A stretch of 9,218 nt of DNA from Desulfobacterales bacterium (GTDB lineage Bacteria > Desulfobacterota > Desulfobacteria > Desulfobacterales > RPRI01), in assembly GCA_030689795.1 (NCBI GenBank), contig JAUYEO010000105.1:1-9218 (forward strand), given 5' to 3'. The notes under the pieces were generated by a model. The model made no database searches and was not told the origin of the DNA. It worked only from the letters and a program-made list of their open reading frames with translations. Of the stretch, positions 1 to 6,992 are shown piece by piece. The translations under genes were made by a program, and so were the position numbers. Each line of letters starts with the position of its first letter. Position 1 is the first letter of the stretch.

Positions 1-390
1 TATAGAGAAGATGGTTTGTTTGAGCTGTACAAACAACTTAGGCTTCGATAACATAACTGGCTAATTTGTCAAGAAATTATTTAAAAGCGGAGCCACCGGG
101 TCGTTCATACAGAGCATGAATGGCGGAACAGCCCGCTTTCCGTAACTGGTGAGGTTCAGCAGGAAGCCGTTTCCGATAATCGGCATTGTGCATGTCGGCG
201 CTATTATCCAATCTCACTCATTTTGCCGTAAACCTTTCTCCCCGGCCAACTCCGCGAGCTTCCGCGGCAGAGAATTTCTGGCAAATTATTAATGACAGAC
301 ACTATTCCCTACGGTCGAAGATTCCCCGTAGCTTGCTGCGGGGAGCTTCAATCCTGGACCCCTTTCTTCCAACAAAATTGGGAGAAGAAC
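1..390. other. Intergenic or unrecognised region downstream of the U32 gene
   Basis: I see no gene I can support here. On the plus strand the first 16 codons of frame 1 are open and end in TAA at 49-51, so the tail of an upstream gene is possible, but that length is expected by chance. A 41-codon minus-strand frame at 61-186 has no ribosome-binding site. Short perfect palindromes occur at 173-183 (CCGAT-A-ATCGG) and 252-267 (CCGCG stem, 6-base loop). The only structured element of note is the hairpin at 317-349, listed separately. No U-run follows any of these hairpins in the direction of the minus-strand gene, so I do not call a terminator. Confidence 0.5.
317..349. repeat. Palindromic REP-like hairpin
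   Basis: The arms GAAG (317-320) and CTTC (346-349) enclose an inner stem of ten pairs: TCCCCGTAGC at 323-332 pairs with GCTGCGGGGA at 335-344. One T-G wobble lies in the stem, and only two bases (TT) form the tip. It sits about 40 bases beyond the stop codon of the minus-strand U32 gene. No T-rich tract follows on the minus strand, so it is not an ordinary intrinsic terminator. Its form (GC-rich, tight, intergenic, just past a gene end) is that of a dispersed REP-type palindrome. I recall very similar palindromes recurring in sulfate-reducer genomes, but I cannot verify that here. Confidence 0.6.
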
Positions 391-2352
391 CTAGCTTAAA
401 GAAAGATCCCAGTTCCACCTGCCTTCTCTTTTCTTCATCTCAATGCCTGGCGGCAAAGGTTCAGACAGATGGACAAACATGCTGTAACCCGCTTTCCTGA
501 GCTCTTCCTTATTGTCCGTCAAATCAATCTTCCAGTTGGGATATACCCAGAAGTTTGAGCCGTATTCTGTTGCCCAGGCATGCTCGCCTTTAGGGCTTAT
601 AAACGGAGAACCGGTCTTAACCTGGTCCGAAAGCACCCTCGATATGGTAAGAGGCCAGTTTCCTGAAATGACAATTCCGAGAGGAAGCGGGCTTTTCTTT
701 ATAAAAAGCAGGTAATCATCCCGTCCAAGTTCAGGGCTTACAACCACTCCGGAAAAACCCAGCGATTGCAGAATCTTTACTGCAAGAACATTCGAAATAT
801 TGCAAAAGGGCCCCGCCCATATATTAAGGCCTTTCATGACATCAAAAAGCGCTGTCTGCCAGGGGGCATTTAAAACAAAGTTGCGGCACCCTTTTTCAAC
901 GGCAATATCGATACATGCCCTTACCCGCTTTTCTTCATCAGGCCATATCACCGGCGGAAGCCACCACCACGGGGAATTATCACCGATCTTTTCCATCTGA
1001 TCGGGATCTTTAATGTCAAGCCACAAACCCCCCTTTTTGCCTTTATCCGTCTTTTCGTAATTCCTGTGAACATAAACTTCATGGACAGTCAGTTTACCAT
1101 TATATCTCTTCGGCAATTGCTCCGTGAAGGGCAATACCGGCAGATCTGAAAGAGGTGATATTTTTATCTCACCTTCAAGTTCCGACATCATTTCATCAAG
1201 CGTTTTTTCACGCCTGTCAGTAAGAAACACAAGAGCCCCGGTTCCGGAATTTTTCCCCGAAAGCGGTTTTACGTACAGCCGCCCTTTTCTGGGAACATAT
1301 TTTCCCACGCGCAGAGTGCCGGAAGCCCCCTCGTCCTCGTACCCGATGCGAAGAAGATCTCCCTGCAAAAGCTCTTCACTTGGCACAAGATAGGGGTTCT
1401 GCCCCGGCCCCTGAATTTTTCCGATAAGAAGCCCCGACCCTGTCTGGCCGTCCGCACTTACCGGATTCCATGGTCTCTGGGGAAGAAAATTATAATGGGT
1501 GCCTTTTCTGCCAAGAGCCCATTCAAGAAGTTCCAGAGCATTCTTTTTACACGCCGGATCATTTCCCTGGTCTCTTAAGATTTTGTATGCGCTGACGGTA
1601 TAATAAACATAGTGAGGGCCTTTTTTGCGCCCTTCGATTTTCCAGGCGCTTATTTCGGGAAGAGGCAATAAAACCCTTGACAGAACATCGAGACCGAGAT
1701 CCATGCACGAAAAGAACCTGCCGGTTCTGCCGCCCTGGGTGTAAAGCCGCCTGCAAGGCTGCACACATCTTCCGCGCAGGCCGCTTTTTCCGCCGAAATA
1801 ACTGCTCCAGTAACATCTTCCGGAAACTCCGTAGCAAAGCGCGCCATGAACAAAAACCTCAAGAGAAAGGTTTTCCGGGCACGCGGCAGCAAGGTCTTTT
1901 ATTTCATCAATTGAAAGCTCTCTTGGTATAACAACCCTGTTTACGCCAAGCTTCTCCTTTACCAGTTTCAATGCGGAAGGAAATGATACATTGGCAAGCG
2001 TGGAAAGATGTAGTTCACCGGAAAAACCGGTTTGCTTCACAAGATCGATAAGAGCAAGATCCTGGATAATGAGGCCGTCCGGTTTAACAAGCCTTTCAAG
2101 CTGCTCTACAAGATTCCCGGCAGAAGAAAGGTCTTCCTGCTTTAAAAGAGAATTTATGGCTACGAAAACCTGAACTCCTTTTTCATGGGCAAGTTGAGTA
2201 AGAGGCGCAAGCTCTTCAACTGTAAAGTTTTTTGCCTCCATGCGGGCGGAATAAACCTTAAGGCCGCAATAGACCGCATCCGCACCGGCTGCTATCGCCG
2301 AAAGAAAAGAAGCTTTGTTTCCGGCAGGAGCAAGTATCTGGGGCCGCTTTAT
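391..2352 (-). CDS. U32 family protein, RlhA/YdcP-like (probable Fe-S RNA hydroxylase); start codon abnormal
   Basis: The U32 domain is clear. Conserved U32 sequence starts at about 2340 on the minus strand (PQILAPAGN, then AGADAVYCGLK), continues through a strong central motif (HGALCYGVSGRC) and reaches KIEGR. Counting from an ATA codon at 2350-2352, four cysteines at about 173, 180, 196 and 200 fit the Fe-S cluster ligands known for U32 proteins, and KIEGR is at about 238-242. The extra C-terminal half resembles the DUF3656-containing branch. The total, about 653 residues, suits RlhA/YdcP-type proteins. U32 members are named peptidases, but characterised ones act in prephenate-dependent RNA hydroxylation (RlhA, TrhP) or ubiquinone hydroxylation (UbiU/UbiV). 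The reading frame is open back to a TAA at 2425-2427, yet contains no ATG, GTG, TTG or CTG before ATG 2239-2241. That ATG would remove the first 37 conserved residues, including the first barrel strand. I therefore place the boundary at the ATA codon where homology begins. The gene follows the pump gene in the same direction after a 160-base repeat island. Family is certain, subfamily likely, start unresolved. Confidence 0.85.
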   Translation of the reverse strand: MKRPQILAPAGNKASFLSAIAAGADAVYCGLKVYSARMEAKNFTVEELAPLTQLAHEKGVQVFVAINSLLKQEDLSSAGNLVEQLERLVKPDGLIIQDLALIDLVKQTGFSGELHLSTLANVSFPSALKLVKEKLGVNRVVIPRELSIDEIKDLAAACPENLSLEVFVHGALCYGVSGRCYWSSYFGGKSGLRGRCVQPCRRLYTQGGRTGRFFSCMDLGLDVLSRVLLPLPEISAWKIEGRKKGPHYVYYTVSAYKILRDQGNDPACKKNALELLEWALGRKGTHYNFLPQRPWNPVSADGQTGSGLLIGKIQGPGQNPYLVPSEELLQGDLLRIGYEDEGASGTLRVGKYVPRKGRLYVKPLSGKNSGTGALVFLTDRREKTLDEMMSELEGEIKISPLSDLPVLPFTEQLPKRYNGKLTVHEVYVHRNYEKTDKGKKGGLWLDIKDPDQMEKIGDNSPWWWLPPVIWPDEEKRVRACIDIAVEKGCRNFVLNAPWQTALFDVMKGLNIWAGPFCNISNVLAVKILQSLGFSGVVVSPELGRDDYLLFIKKSPLPLGIVISGNWPLTISRVLSDQVKTGSPFISPKGEHAWATEYGSNFWVYPNWKIDLTDNKEELRKAGYSMFVHLSEPLPPGIEMKKREGRWNWDLSLS

Positions 2353-2389
2353 GGTTTCAGGTTTCTGGTTTATGGTTTCTGGTCTCTGC
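2348..2389. repeat. Degenerate heptad array A, left block (TTTMTGG, six units)
   Basis: Read on the plus strand the sequence divides cleanly into six 7-base units: TTTATGG, TTTCAGG, TTTCTGG, TTTATGG, TTTCTGG and TCTCTGC. On the minus strand this is CCATAAA/CCAGAAA, which puts TAA and ATA triplets into the leader of the U32 gene. The array ends exactly at the first conserved codon of that gene. It resembles in style, not in sequence, the heptameric short tandemly repeated repetitive (STRR) sequences known from cyanobacteria. Confidence 0.8.
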
Positions 2390-2395
2390 CGAAGG

Positions 2396-2415
2396 CCCGC
2401 CTTCTTTGTGGCGGG
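2396..2415. other. Short GC-rich hairpin between heptad blocks
   Basis: CCCGCC at 2396-2401 pairs with GGCGGG at 2410-2415 around an 8-base loop. An alternative small stem, GAAGG/CCTTC, overlaps it at 2391-2404. It separates the two blocks of heptad array A. No U-run follows on the minus strand, so it is not a typical rho-independent terminator. It could hinder transcription from the pump gene into the U32 gene, but that is a guess. Confidence 0.45.
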
Positions 2416-2416
2416 G

Positions 2417-2447
2417 TTTATGGTTTATGGTCTCTGGTTTATGGTTT
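2417..2447. repeat. Degenerate heptad array A, right block
   Basis: The same family as the block at 2348-2389. The units are TTTATGG, TTTATGG, TCTCTGG and TTTATGG, then a partial TTT. It is separated from the left block by the GC-rich hairpin at 2396-2415. The minus-strand TAA at 2425-2427, which closes the U32 reading frame upstream, is formed by one of these units. Confidence 0.75.
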
Positions 2448-2524
2448 GTTGATAGTGATTCGTCATTCGTTGATCGTAGTTTGTTATTCGATTCACGATC
2501 CACTGTCCACGATTAACGATCTTT
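2448..2524. repeat. Degenerate heptad array B (GTNATTC/GATTCAC type, eleven units)
   Basis: From 2448 the sequence falls into successive 7-base units: GTTGATA, GTGATTC, GTCATTC, GTTGATC, GTAGTTT, GTTATTC, GATTCAC, GATCCAC, TGTCCAC, GATTAAC and GATCTTT. Nearly all begin with G and most carry an ATTC, ATC or CCAC core. The units are diverged but the period is steady. The family differs in sequence from array A, which it directly abuts with a 3-base phase shift. The stop codon of the pump gene (TAA, minus strand, 2513-2515) lies inside the unit GATTAAC. Confidence 0.65.
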
Positions 2525-5500
2525 TTCTTGAACCCTTGACTCCTTGAACCCTCGAACCCTTTTACTTTTAAGAAATTCCGCAACATCAAATGTCAGGCTC
2601 AAAAGCGCAGGTATCAGAAATATAGTAAAAACAGTAGAAACAAGCAGGCCTCCGGCAAATACGCTTCCAAGCCCTCTGTAAAATTCGGAGCCTGCTCCCG
2701 GAGCAAAAATAAGCGGGAGCAATCCGAATATTGTCGTCATGCTGCTCATGTATATCGGACGAATACGCGTCCTGACCGATTCGACTATCGCATCCGTTGC
2801 CGCCATTCCCGAATCTCTCATGTTATTTAAAGACTGGTGAACAATTAAAATGGCATTGTTCACAACTACACCCACAAGTATGACGAAGCCGAGCATCGTT
2901 ATTATATCAAGCGACTGGGTAATAAGAAAAGCATTGACCAGAAAAAGCGCTATAAAGCCTCCTACTGCGCCGAGAGGCACGCTGAACATAATAATAAGAG
3001 GATAGAAAAAGTTTTCAAACAGGGCTGCCATGAGCAGGTAACATATCACAACTGCCAGAATGAAGTTCCAGAAAAGCGCCTTTCTGGTGCGGGTAAGATC
3101 ATCCGCCGTTCCTCCGAGATTGATGGTGTAGAGGCTTGAAAGCTGTCCCGATGCCTTGATAGGCCCGACGATCTTCTCCCTGACTATATCCATCGCGGCT
3201 TCAAGAGGCATATCCTTCGGCGGGATAATCTGAATGGTGATAGCCCTCTCGGAATCTATATGGTTGATCTGTGTCGGCCCCTCTTCAAGACTTACATCGG
3301 CAACAGAGCCTAAAGTCACCTTTCTCCCTGATGGCGATAATAGAGGCAGACTCTCCATATCCTGGATCCGTCCGATCATGTCCGGCCGGTTTTTTACTAC
3401 AAGATCGATCTCATCCCCGTAAAGCCTGTAATTGCTTGCGACTACTCCGTCAACCATGGAACCTACAGTCAATCCGAGATCCGATGTCGTTATGCCGAGG
3501 CGGGTCATCCGGTCACGGTTCGGAACCACCTGGATCTCCAGATTTCCGAGATCAAGACCCGGAATCGGGCGTATCTGGGCTCCGGGAATCATCTGTGCGG
3601 CTGCGCCGAAGATCTGCCTCCCCATGTTTATGAGATAGCCGAGGTCAGGACCCTTTATTTCGACTTCGATCGAGCGTCCTGTTCCGATATCCCTTGAGAA
3701 AACACTTGGCTGCTGGACAATTGCGATCATTCCGGGAATTTTACGAAGCACGCCATATACATACGGAAGCAGCTCTCTTGTTCTTTCCTGGAATTTGGAA
3801 ATAACTCCCATGAAAACCTGCTGTCCCCATGCCACATAAAAAAAATTCTTTACCGGAGGGAGATTGAGCTTTTCTGCCGTTTCACTCTTCTTATCATGCT
3901 CGATAAGAGGCAGAATATCCTTTTCAACCGTTTTAGCTATACCCTCAAGCTCCCCTAAATTGTATCCGGGCGGCGGAAGAAGAATCCCGAAAAGCATCTC
4001 CTGGTTCCCCTCGGGAAGATATTCCGTTTTCGGAAGAAGAAGAATCGATATTCCCAGGGATAAAATGACCATTACTGCAGTAGTAATTATCTTGGCGGAA
4101 ACACTTCCGCATATCCAGCGGACATATTGCGTGGAAGCATCAACAAATTTTCCGGCAAAAGCTGAAAGGCTCCATTTTGTTTCCCGCAGATTCACCTTCG
4201 GTTTTATTTCACCAAGCATCATGGCGGAAAGACAGGGGATGACGGTAATCGAAACAATCATGCTGAGTAAAACCGAACCGCTTATCGCAATGGCAATATC
4301 CCGGAAAAGCTGGCCTGCCTCCTCCTCGACAAAAACGATCGGCAGAAAAACTGCAACTGTTGTCAGGGTGCTCGCAAGAACCGCGCCCCAGACCTCAACG
4401 GTTCCGTCGTAGGCCGCCTGAACGCGCCCTTTCCCCATCTCCCTGTGCCGGAATATATTCTCAAAAACCACTATCGCGTTGTCAACCAGCATACCGACCG
4501 CAAAACTTATGCCGGCCAGGCTTACAACGTTTATATTGCGCCCCATGAGCGTCATGATGATAAATGTTCCTATGGCGCTGATCGGTATTGCAACAGCAAC
4601 GATAAAGGTGCTGGCAAAATTTCTCAGAAACAGTATAAGAATGATGACAGCAAGGCTGCCTCCGAGATATATATTGTCCTTAACCAGCTTGATTGCGCTG
4701 TAAATGTAATTTGTTTCATCGTAAACTTGTTCAACTTTCAGTTTTCTGTCTTTCAATATGCCGCTGTTCAGTTCCGCCAGAGCCTCCCTGATTCTGTTCA
4801 TAACGACAAGGACATTGGTTCCCGGCTCTCTTACGGCATTCATGACTATGGTGGTTGTGCCTTCATGTCTTACAACCACCTGTTTTTCCGTGTGCCCCAG
4901 GGATACTTTCGCGACATCTCCTACAGTAACAGGAGCCCCGTTTATCCTCTTGATAATAACTCTTCCGACATCTTCTTCGCTCTTATATTCCCCGATGGTT
5001 CTTGCTATGTAGCGTCTCTTGCCTTCGTCAAAATCTCCGGCGCTGACATTCTTGTTTTCAATATCAAGAGCACGAACAAGCTCCGGAATCGTTACATTTC
5101 TTGAAGCAAGGGCTTCAGGATCGATAATAACCTGAAGCTCCCTTTCCTGCCCGCCGTAAATGTTGACCGAAGCGACTCCCGGTATCCTTTCAAGCCGGGG
5201 CTTTACATGCTTGTCAAAATAATCATATTCCTGGGAAAGCACACCCTTGTAATCTTCAAGCGAACTTACCACCATCCATGCAATCGCATTTTCGCGCCTC
5301 CCGCCTGATTTGATAAGCGGCTTTTCAACATCGGCAGGATATTTTTTCACCTGGTCAAGTTTGTTTGATACCCTTAAAAGCGCCTCGTCTGTATCTGTGC
5401 CTATCTCGAACTTGAGATTAATATATCCTGACCCGTCCTGGCTTTCACTTTTCAGGTCAACGAGGCCTTCAAGGTTTTTCAGTTCCTCCTCCTGGGCGTC

Positions 5501-5692
5501 GATCACTTCTCTTTCTATCTCAAGGGGGCTCGCCCCGCGCCACCTTGTCTCCACGGAAATTTCCGGAAGGTCCACATTTGGGGTAAGCTGGATCGGGATC
5601 CTGTAAAGTGAAATCAATCCGAATAATACTATGAGTATGACTCCGACCGTCACGGTAACGGGTTTTTTGATTGAAATATCGACAAGTTTCAT
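2513..5692 (-). CDS. RND efflux pump, inner-membrane transporter (HAE1/AcrB type)
   Basis: A 1059-residue proton-driven efflux transporter of the resistance-nodulation-division superfamily, acting in the inner membrane as part of a tripartite pump. The layout is canonical. TM1 is at about 11-30, followed by the first periplasmic porter/docking region (about 40-330, starting with IPIQLTPNVDLPEI). TM2-6 span about 340-490, and TM7 is near 535-553, followed by LPKTEYLPEGNQ. The second periplasmic region runs to about 868, then TM8-12 (about 874-1040). In TM4 the sequence is GMLVDNAIVVFENI, with D404 at the AcrB D407 position and N405 where AcrB has D408. TM10 reads GVVVNNAILIVH, with Asn near 945 in place of AcrB K940. 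The start ATG overlaps the stop of the adaptor gene (ATGA, 5689-5692), which implies translational coupling. The C-terminal tail is encoded by octamer repeat and looks acquired. Substrate cannot be told; multidrug, solvent or metabolite export are all possible. The family is certain. Confidence 0.96.
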   Translation of the reverse strand: MKLVDISIKKPVTVTVGVILIVLFGLISLYRIPIQLTPNVDLPEISVETRWRGASPLEIEREVIDAQEEELKNLEGLVDLKSESQDGSGYINLKFEIGTDTDEALLRVSNKLDQVKKYPADVEKPLIKSGGRRENAIAWMVVSSLEDYKGVLSQEYDYFDKHVKPRLERIPGVASVNIYGGQERELQVIIDPEALASRNVTIPELVRALDIENKNVSAGDFDEGKRRYIARTIGEYKSEEDVGRVIIKRINGAPVTVGDVAKVSLGHTEKQVVVRHEGTTTIVMNAVREPGTNVLVVMNRIREALAELNSGILKDRKLKVEQVYDETNYIYSAIKLVKDNIYLGGSLAVIILILFLRNFASTFIVAVAIPISAIGTFIIMTLMGRNINVVSLAGISFAVGMLVDNAIVVFENIFRHREMGKGRVQAAYDGTVEVWGAVLASTLTTVAVFLPIVFVEEEAGQLFRDIAIAISGSVLLSMIVSITVIPCLSAMMLGEIKPKVNLRETKWSLSAFAGKFVDASTQYVRWICGSVSAKIITTAVMVILSLGISILLLPKTEYLPEGNQEMLFGILLPPPGYNLGELEGIAKTVEKDILPLIEHDKKSETAEKLNLPPVKNFFYVAWGQQVFMGVISKFQERTRELLPYVYGVLRKIPGMIAIVQQPSVFSRDIGTGRSIEVEIKGPDLGYLINMGRQIFGAAAQMIPGAQIRPIPGLDLGNLEIQVVPNRDRMTRLGITTSDLGLTVGSMVDGVVASNYRLYGDEIDLVVKNRPDMIGRIQDMESLPLLSPSGRKVTLGSVADVSLEEGPTQINHIDSERAITIQIIPPKDMPLEAAMDIVREKIVGPIKASGQLSSLYTINLGGTADDLTRTRKALFWNFILAVVICYLLMAALFENFFYPLIIMFSVPLGAVGGFIALFLVNAFLITQSLDIITMLGFVILVGVVVNNAILIVHQSLNNMRDSGMAATDAIVESVRTRIRPIYMSSMTTIFGLLPLIFAPGAGSEFYRGLGSVFAGGLLVSTVFTIFLIPALLSLTFDVAEFLKSKRVRGFKESRVQEKDR
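2527..2558. repeat. Octamer array C (CTTGAACC, four units) inside the pump gene's 3' end
   Basis: The units CTTGAACC, CTTGACTC, CTTGAACC and CTCGAACC follow each other with period 8, then decay into CTTTTACT. The array is coding: read on the minus strand it supplies most of the last 15 residues of the RND pump (RVRGFKESRVQEKDR). It is the third and rightmost array of the repeat island. Confidence 0.7.
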
Positions 5693-6798
5693 TCAGTCAC
5701 CATAACAGGCTGCCCTGGTCTTAACCGTTCATTACCGCGTATTACAACTTTATCACCGGGCTTCAGATCCCCTTCAACAGCCGCATTTCCGTCGTAATAT
5801 CCAAGAACTTTTACCATGACAGAAAGCGCTTTCCCGTCTCTTACCGTAAAAACAATCTTGTTATCACCTGCCGGAACTACTGCATCTTTTTGCACAAGAA
5901 GCGCATTTTTACCGCCGTCAAGGGAAAAAAGCGCGGTCGCTTCCATCCCGCTTTTTATCTTCAAACCGGGATTGGGGATGAATATCCTGACCGGATAGGT
6001 TCTTGAACCTGTATCGCCGCTGGGAAGAACCGACTGCACTTTTCCCGCAAACTGCCTTCCGGGGAGGCTTTTTATGAAAACCTTCACATCGCTTTTGGAT
6101 GAAAGCAGAACCGCGTATCTCTCAGGCACGTCAACACTAATTTTTATCCGGCTGAGATCGACAAGAGTCACCACAGGCCCTCCGGCATTAACCCATTCGC
6201 CGACCTCTATATGCTCCTTTGCGACAAAACCGGAAATCGGCGCAAAAACCTGTTTGCGCTTAAGCTCATACAAAAGGCTTTCGATATCCGCTTCGCTCCT
6301 TTTAAGCTCCTGGATAAGCGCATTGTAATTATAAAGAACCTCGTCGTACTTATTCGAAGCTATGCTGTTTGATTCTTTAAGCTTCGTAAAACGCACAAGC
6401 TCTTTTTCAGCAAAGAGAAGACTCTCCTTAATCTTTTCTCTCTGGGCTCTTGCTCCTTTAATCCTGAGATCCACCTCCTCGGAGCCCAATTTTACAATCA
6501 ATTGCCCCTTTTTCACAAAATCGCCTTCTTTTGCCGGAAAATGTTCCACAATTCCCGAAACCTCGGAAGCAACCATGCTTTCGGCTGCCGCTTCTGCTGT
6601 TCCGATAAGAGATACCTGCTCGGAAACCGTTTTCATTTCAACTGCTGAAACCCTGACCGGAGTAATCTGCTGGTCAGGCTTTTTGCCTTCATTTCCGGGA
6701 GCTCCTGCCAGGGATTCTGAAATAAAGGCCGGGTTCAAAACAGTCAAAAAGAGCGTTACAACAGCCGGGAAGAAAAATCTGCAACAAACCTTGGACAT
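5689..6798 (-). CDS. RND periplasmic adaptor subunit (membrane fusion protein)
   Basis: A 369-residue adaptor that links the RND pump in the inner membrane to an outer-membrane channel. It starts with a signal peptide: a hydrophobic stretch at about 8-25 and a likely cleavage after SLA at residue 31. No lipobox is present, so it is probably soluble or peripheral rather than a lipoprotein. The first half of the biotinyl-lipoyl-like domain is at about 75-108 (EVSGIVEHFPAKEGDFVKKGQLIVKL), followed by an alpha-helical hairpin at about 110-182 rich in Lys and Glu. The second lipoyl half is at about 183-215 (VFAPISGFVAKEHIEVGEWV). A beta-barrel domain covers about 216-292 and a membrane-proximal domain about 298-369, ending in LRPGQPVMV. 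It overlaps the pump gene downstream by ATGA, so the two are one operon. No outer-membrane factor gene and no regulator are in the window; a TolC-like partner must come from elsewhere. A good ribosome-binding site precedes the start. Confidence 0.95.
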   Translation of the reverse strand: MSKVCCRFFFPAVVTLFLTVLNPAFISESLAGAPGNEGKKPDQQITPVRVSAVEMKTVSEQVSLIGTAEAAAESMVASEVSGIVEHFPAKEGDFVKKGQLIVKLGSEEVDLRIKGARAQREKIKESLLFAEKELVRFTKLKESNSIASNKYDEVLYNYNALIQELKRSEADIESLLYELKRKQVFAPISGFVAKEHIEVGEWVNAGGPVVTLVDLSRIKISVDVPERYAVLLSSKSDVKVFIKSLPGRQFAGKVQSVLPSGDTGSRTYPVRIFIPNPGLKIKSGMEATALFSLDGGKNALLVQKDAVVPAGDNKIVFTVRDGKALSVMVKVLGYYDGNAAVEGDLKPGDKVVIRGNERLRPGQPVMVTE

Positions 6799-6800
6799 GT

Positions 6801-6808
6801 ATCACCTC
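6801..6808 (-). promoter_or_regulatory. Ribosome-binding site of the adaptor gene
   Basis: The minus strand reads GAGGTGAT, two bases from the ATG at 6796-6798, with the GAGG core about six bases away. This supports the chosen start, which also gives a proper signal peptide. Confidence 0.75.
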
Positions 6809-6919
6809 ATTATAAGACTTAACAAAAAGCCGTTAAAACCGGGCATAACCAGGAAAAGTATGAATTTTATCAAAACATTGGAGCCAATTGCAAAAGTCCT
6901 AAAAAGAGAAGAATTTGTC

Positions 6920-6939
6920 ATTCCCGCGAAAGTGGGAAT
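6920..6939. repeat. dRS3-like 20-mer, copy 1
   Basis: The sequence is ATTCCC, then GCGAAAGT, then GGGAAT. This matches the pattern ATTCCC-N8-GGGAAT known for the dRS3 repeat of Neisseria, where such repeats serve as integration sites for filamentous prophage. The similarity is in pattern only. This copy forms the left inner hairpin of the MITE-like element. Confidence 0.6.
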
Positions 6940-6972
6940 TCAGTCTTTTCAATATGTTGCAAAAATTTCTGG

Positions 6973-6992
6973 ATTCCCGTTTGCACGGGAAT
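6973..6992. repeat. dRS3-like 20-mer, copy 2
   Basis: The sequence is ATTCCC, then GTTTGCAC, then GGGAAT: the same 6-8-6 pattern as the copy at 6920-6939, with a different 8-base centre that is itself partly complementary (GT...AC, TTGC). Fixed arms with a variable centre suggest that the arms are what is recognised or conserved. Confidence 0.6.

Noticed and set aside
1..51. Possible C-terminal end of a plus-strand gene (ending FELYKQLRLR, TAA at 49-51)
   Set aside because: Sixteen open codons at a window edge carry almost no information.
61..186. Minus-strand 41-codon frame starting MPIIGNGFLLNLTSYGKR
   Set aside because: Its composition looks protein-like, but it is short, has no ribosome-binding site and no recognised family; chance cannot be excluded.
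2396..2415. Hairpin as a rho-independent terminator of the efflux operon
   Set aside because: The minus strand continues CCTTCGGCAGAG after the stem; there is no U-run.
6809..6837. Perfect TATAAT (minus strand, 6809-6814) with TTAACG sixteen bases upstream, before the adaptor gene
   Set aside because: Transcription would begin inside the ribosome-binding site, a few bases from the ATG, leaving no leader. A match in AT-rich spacer DNA is more likely than a real promoter.
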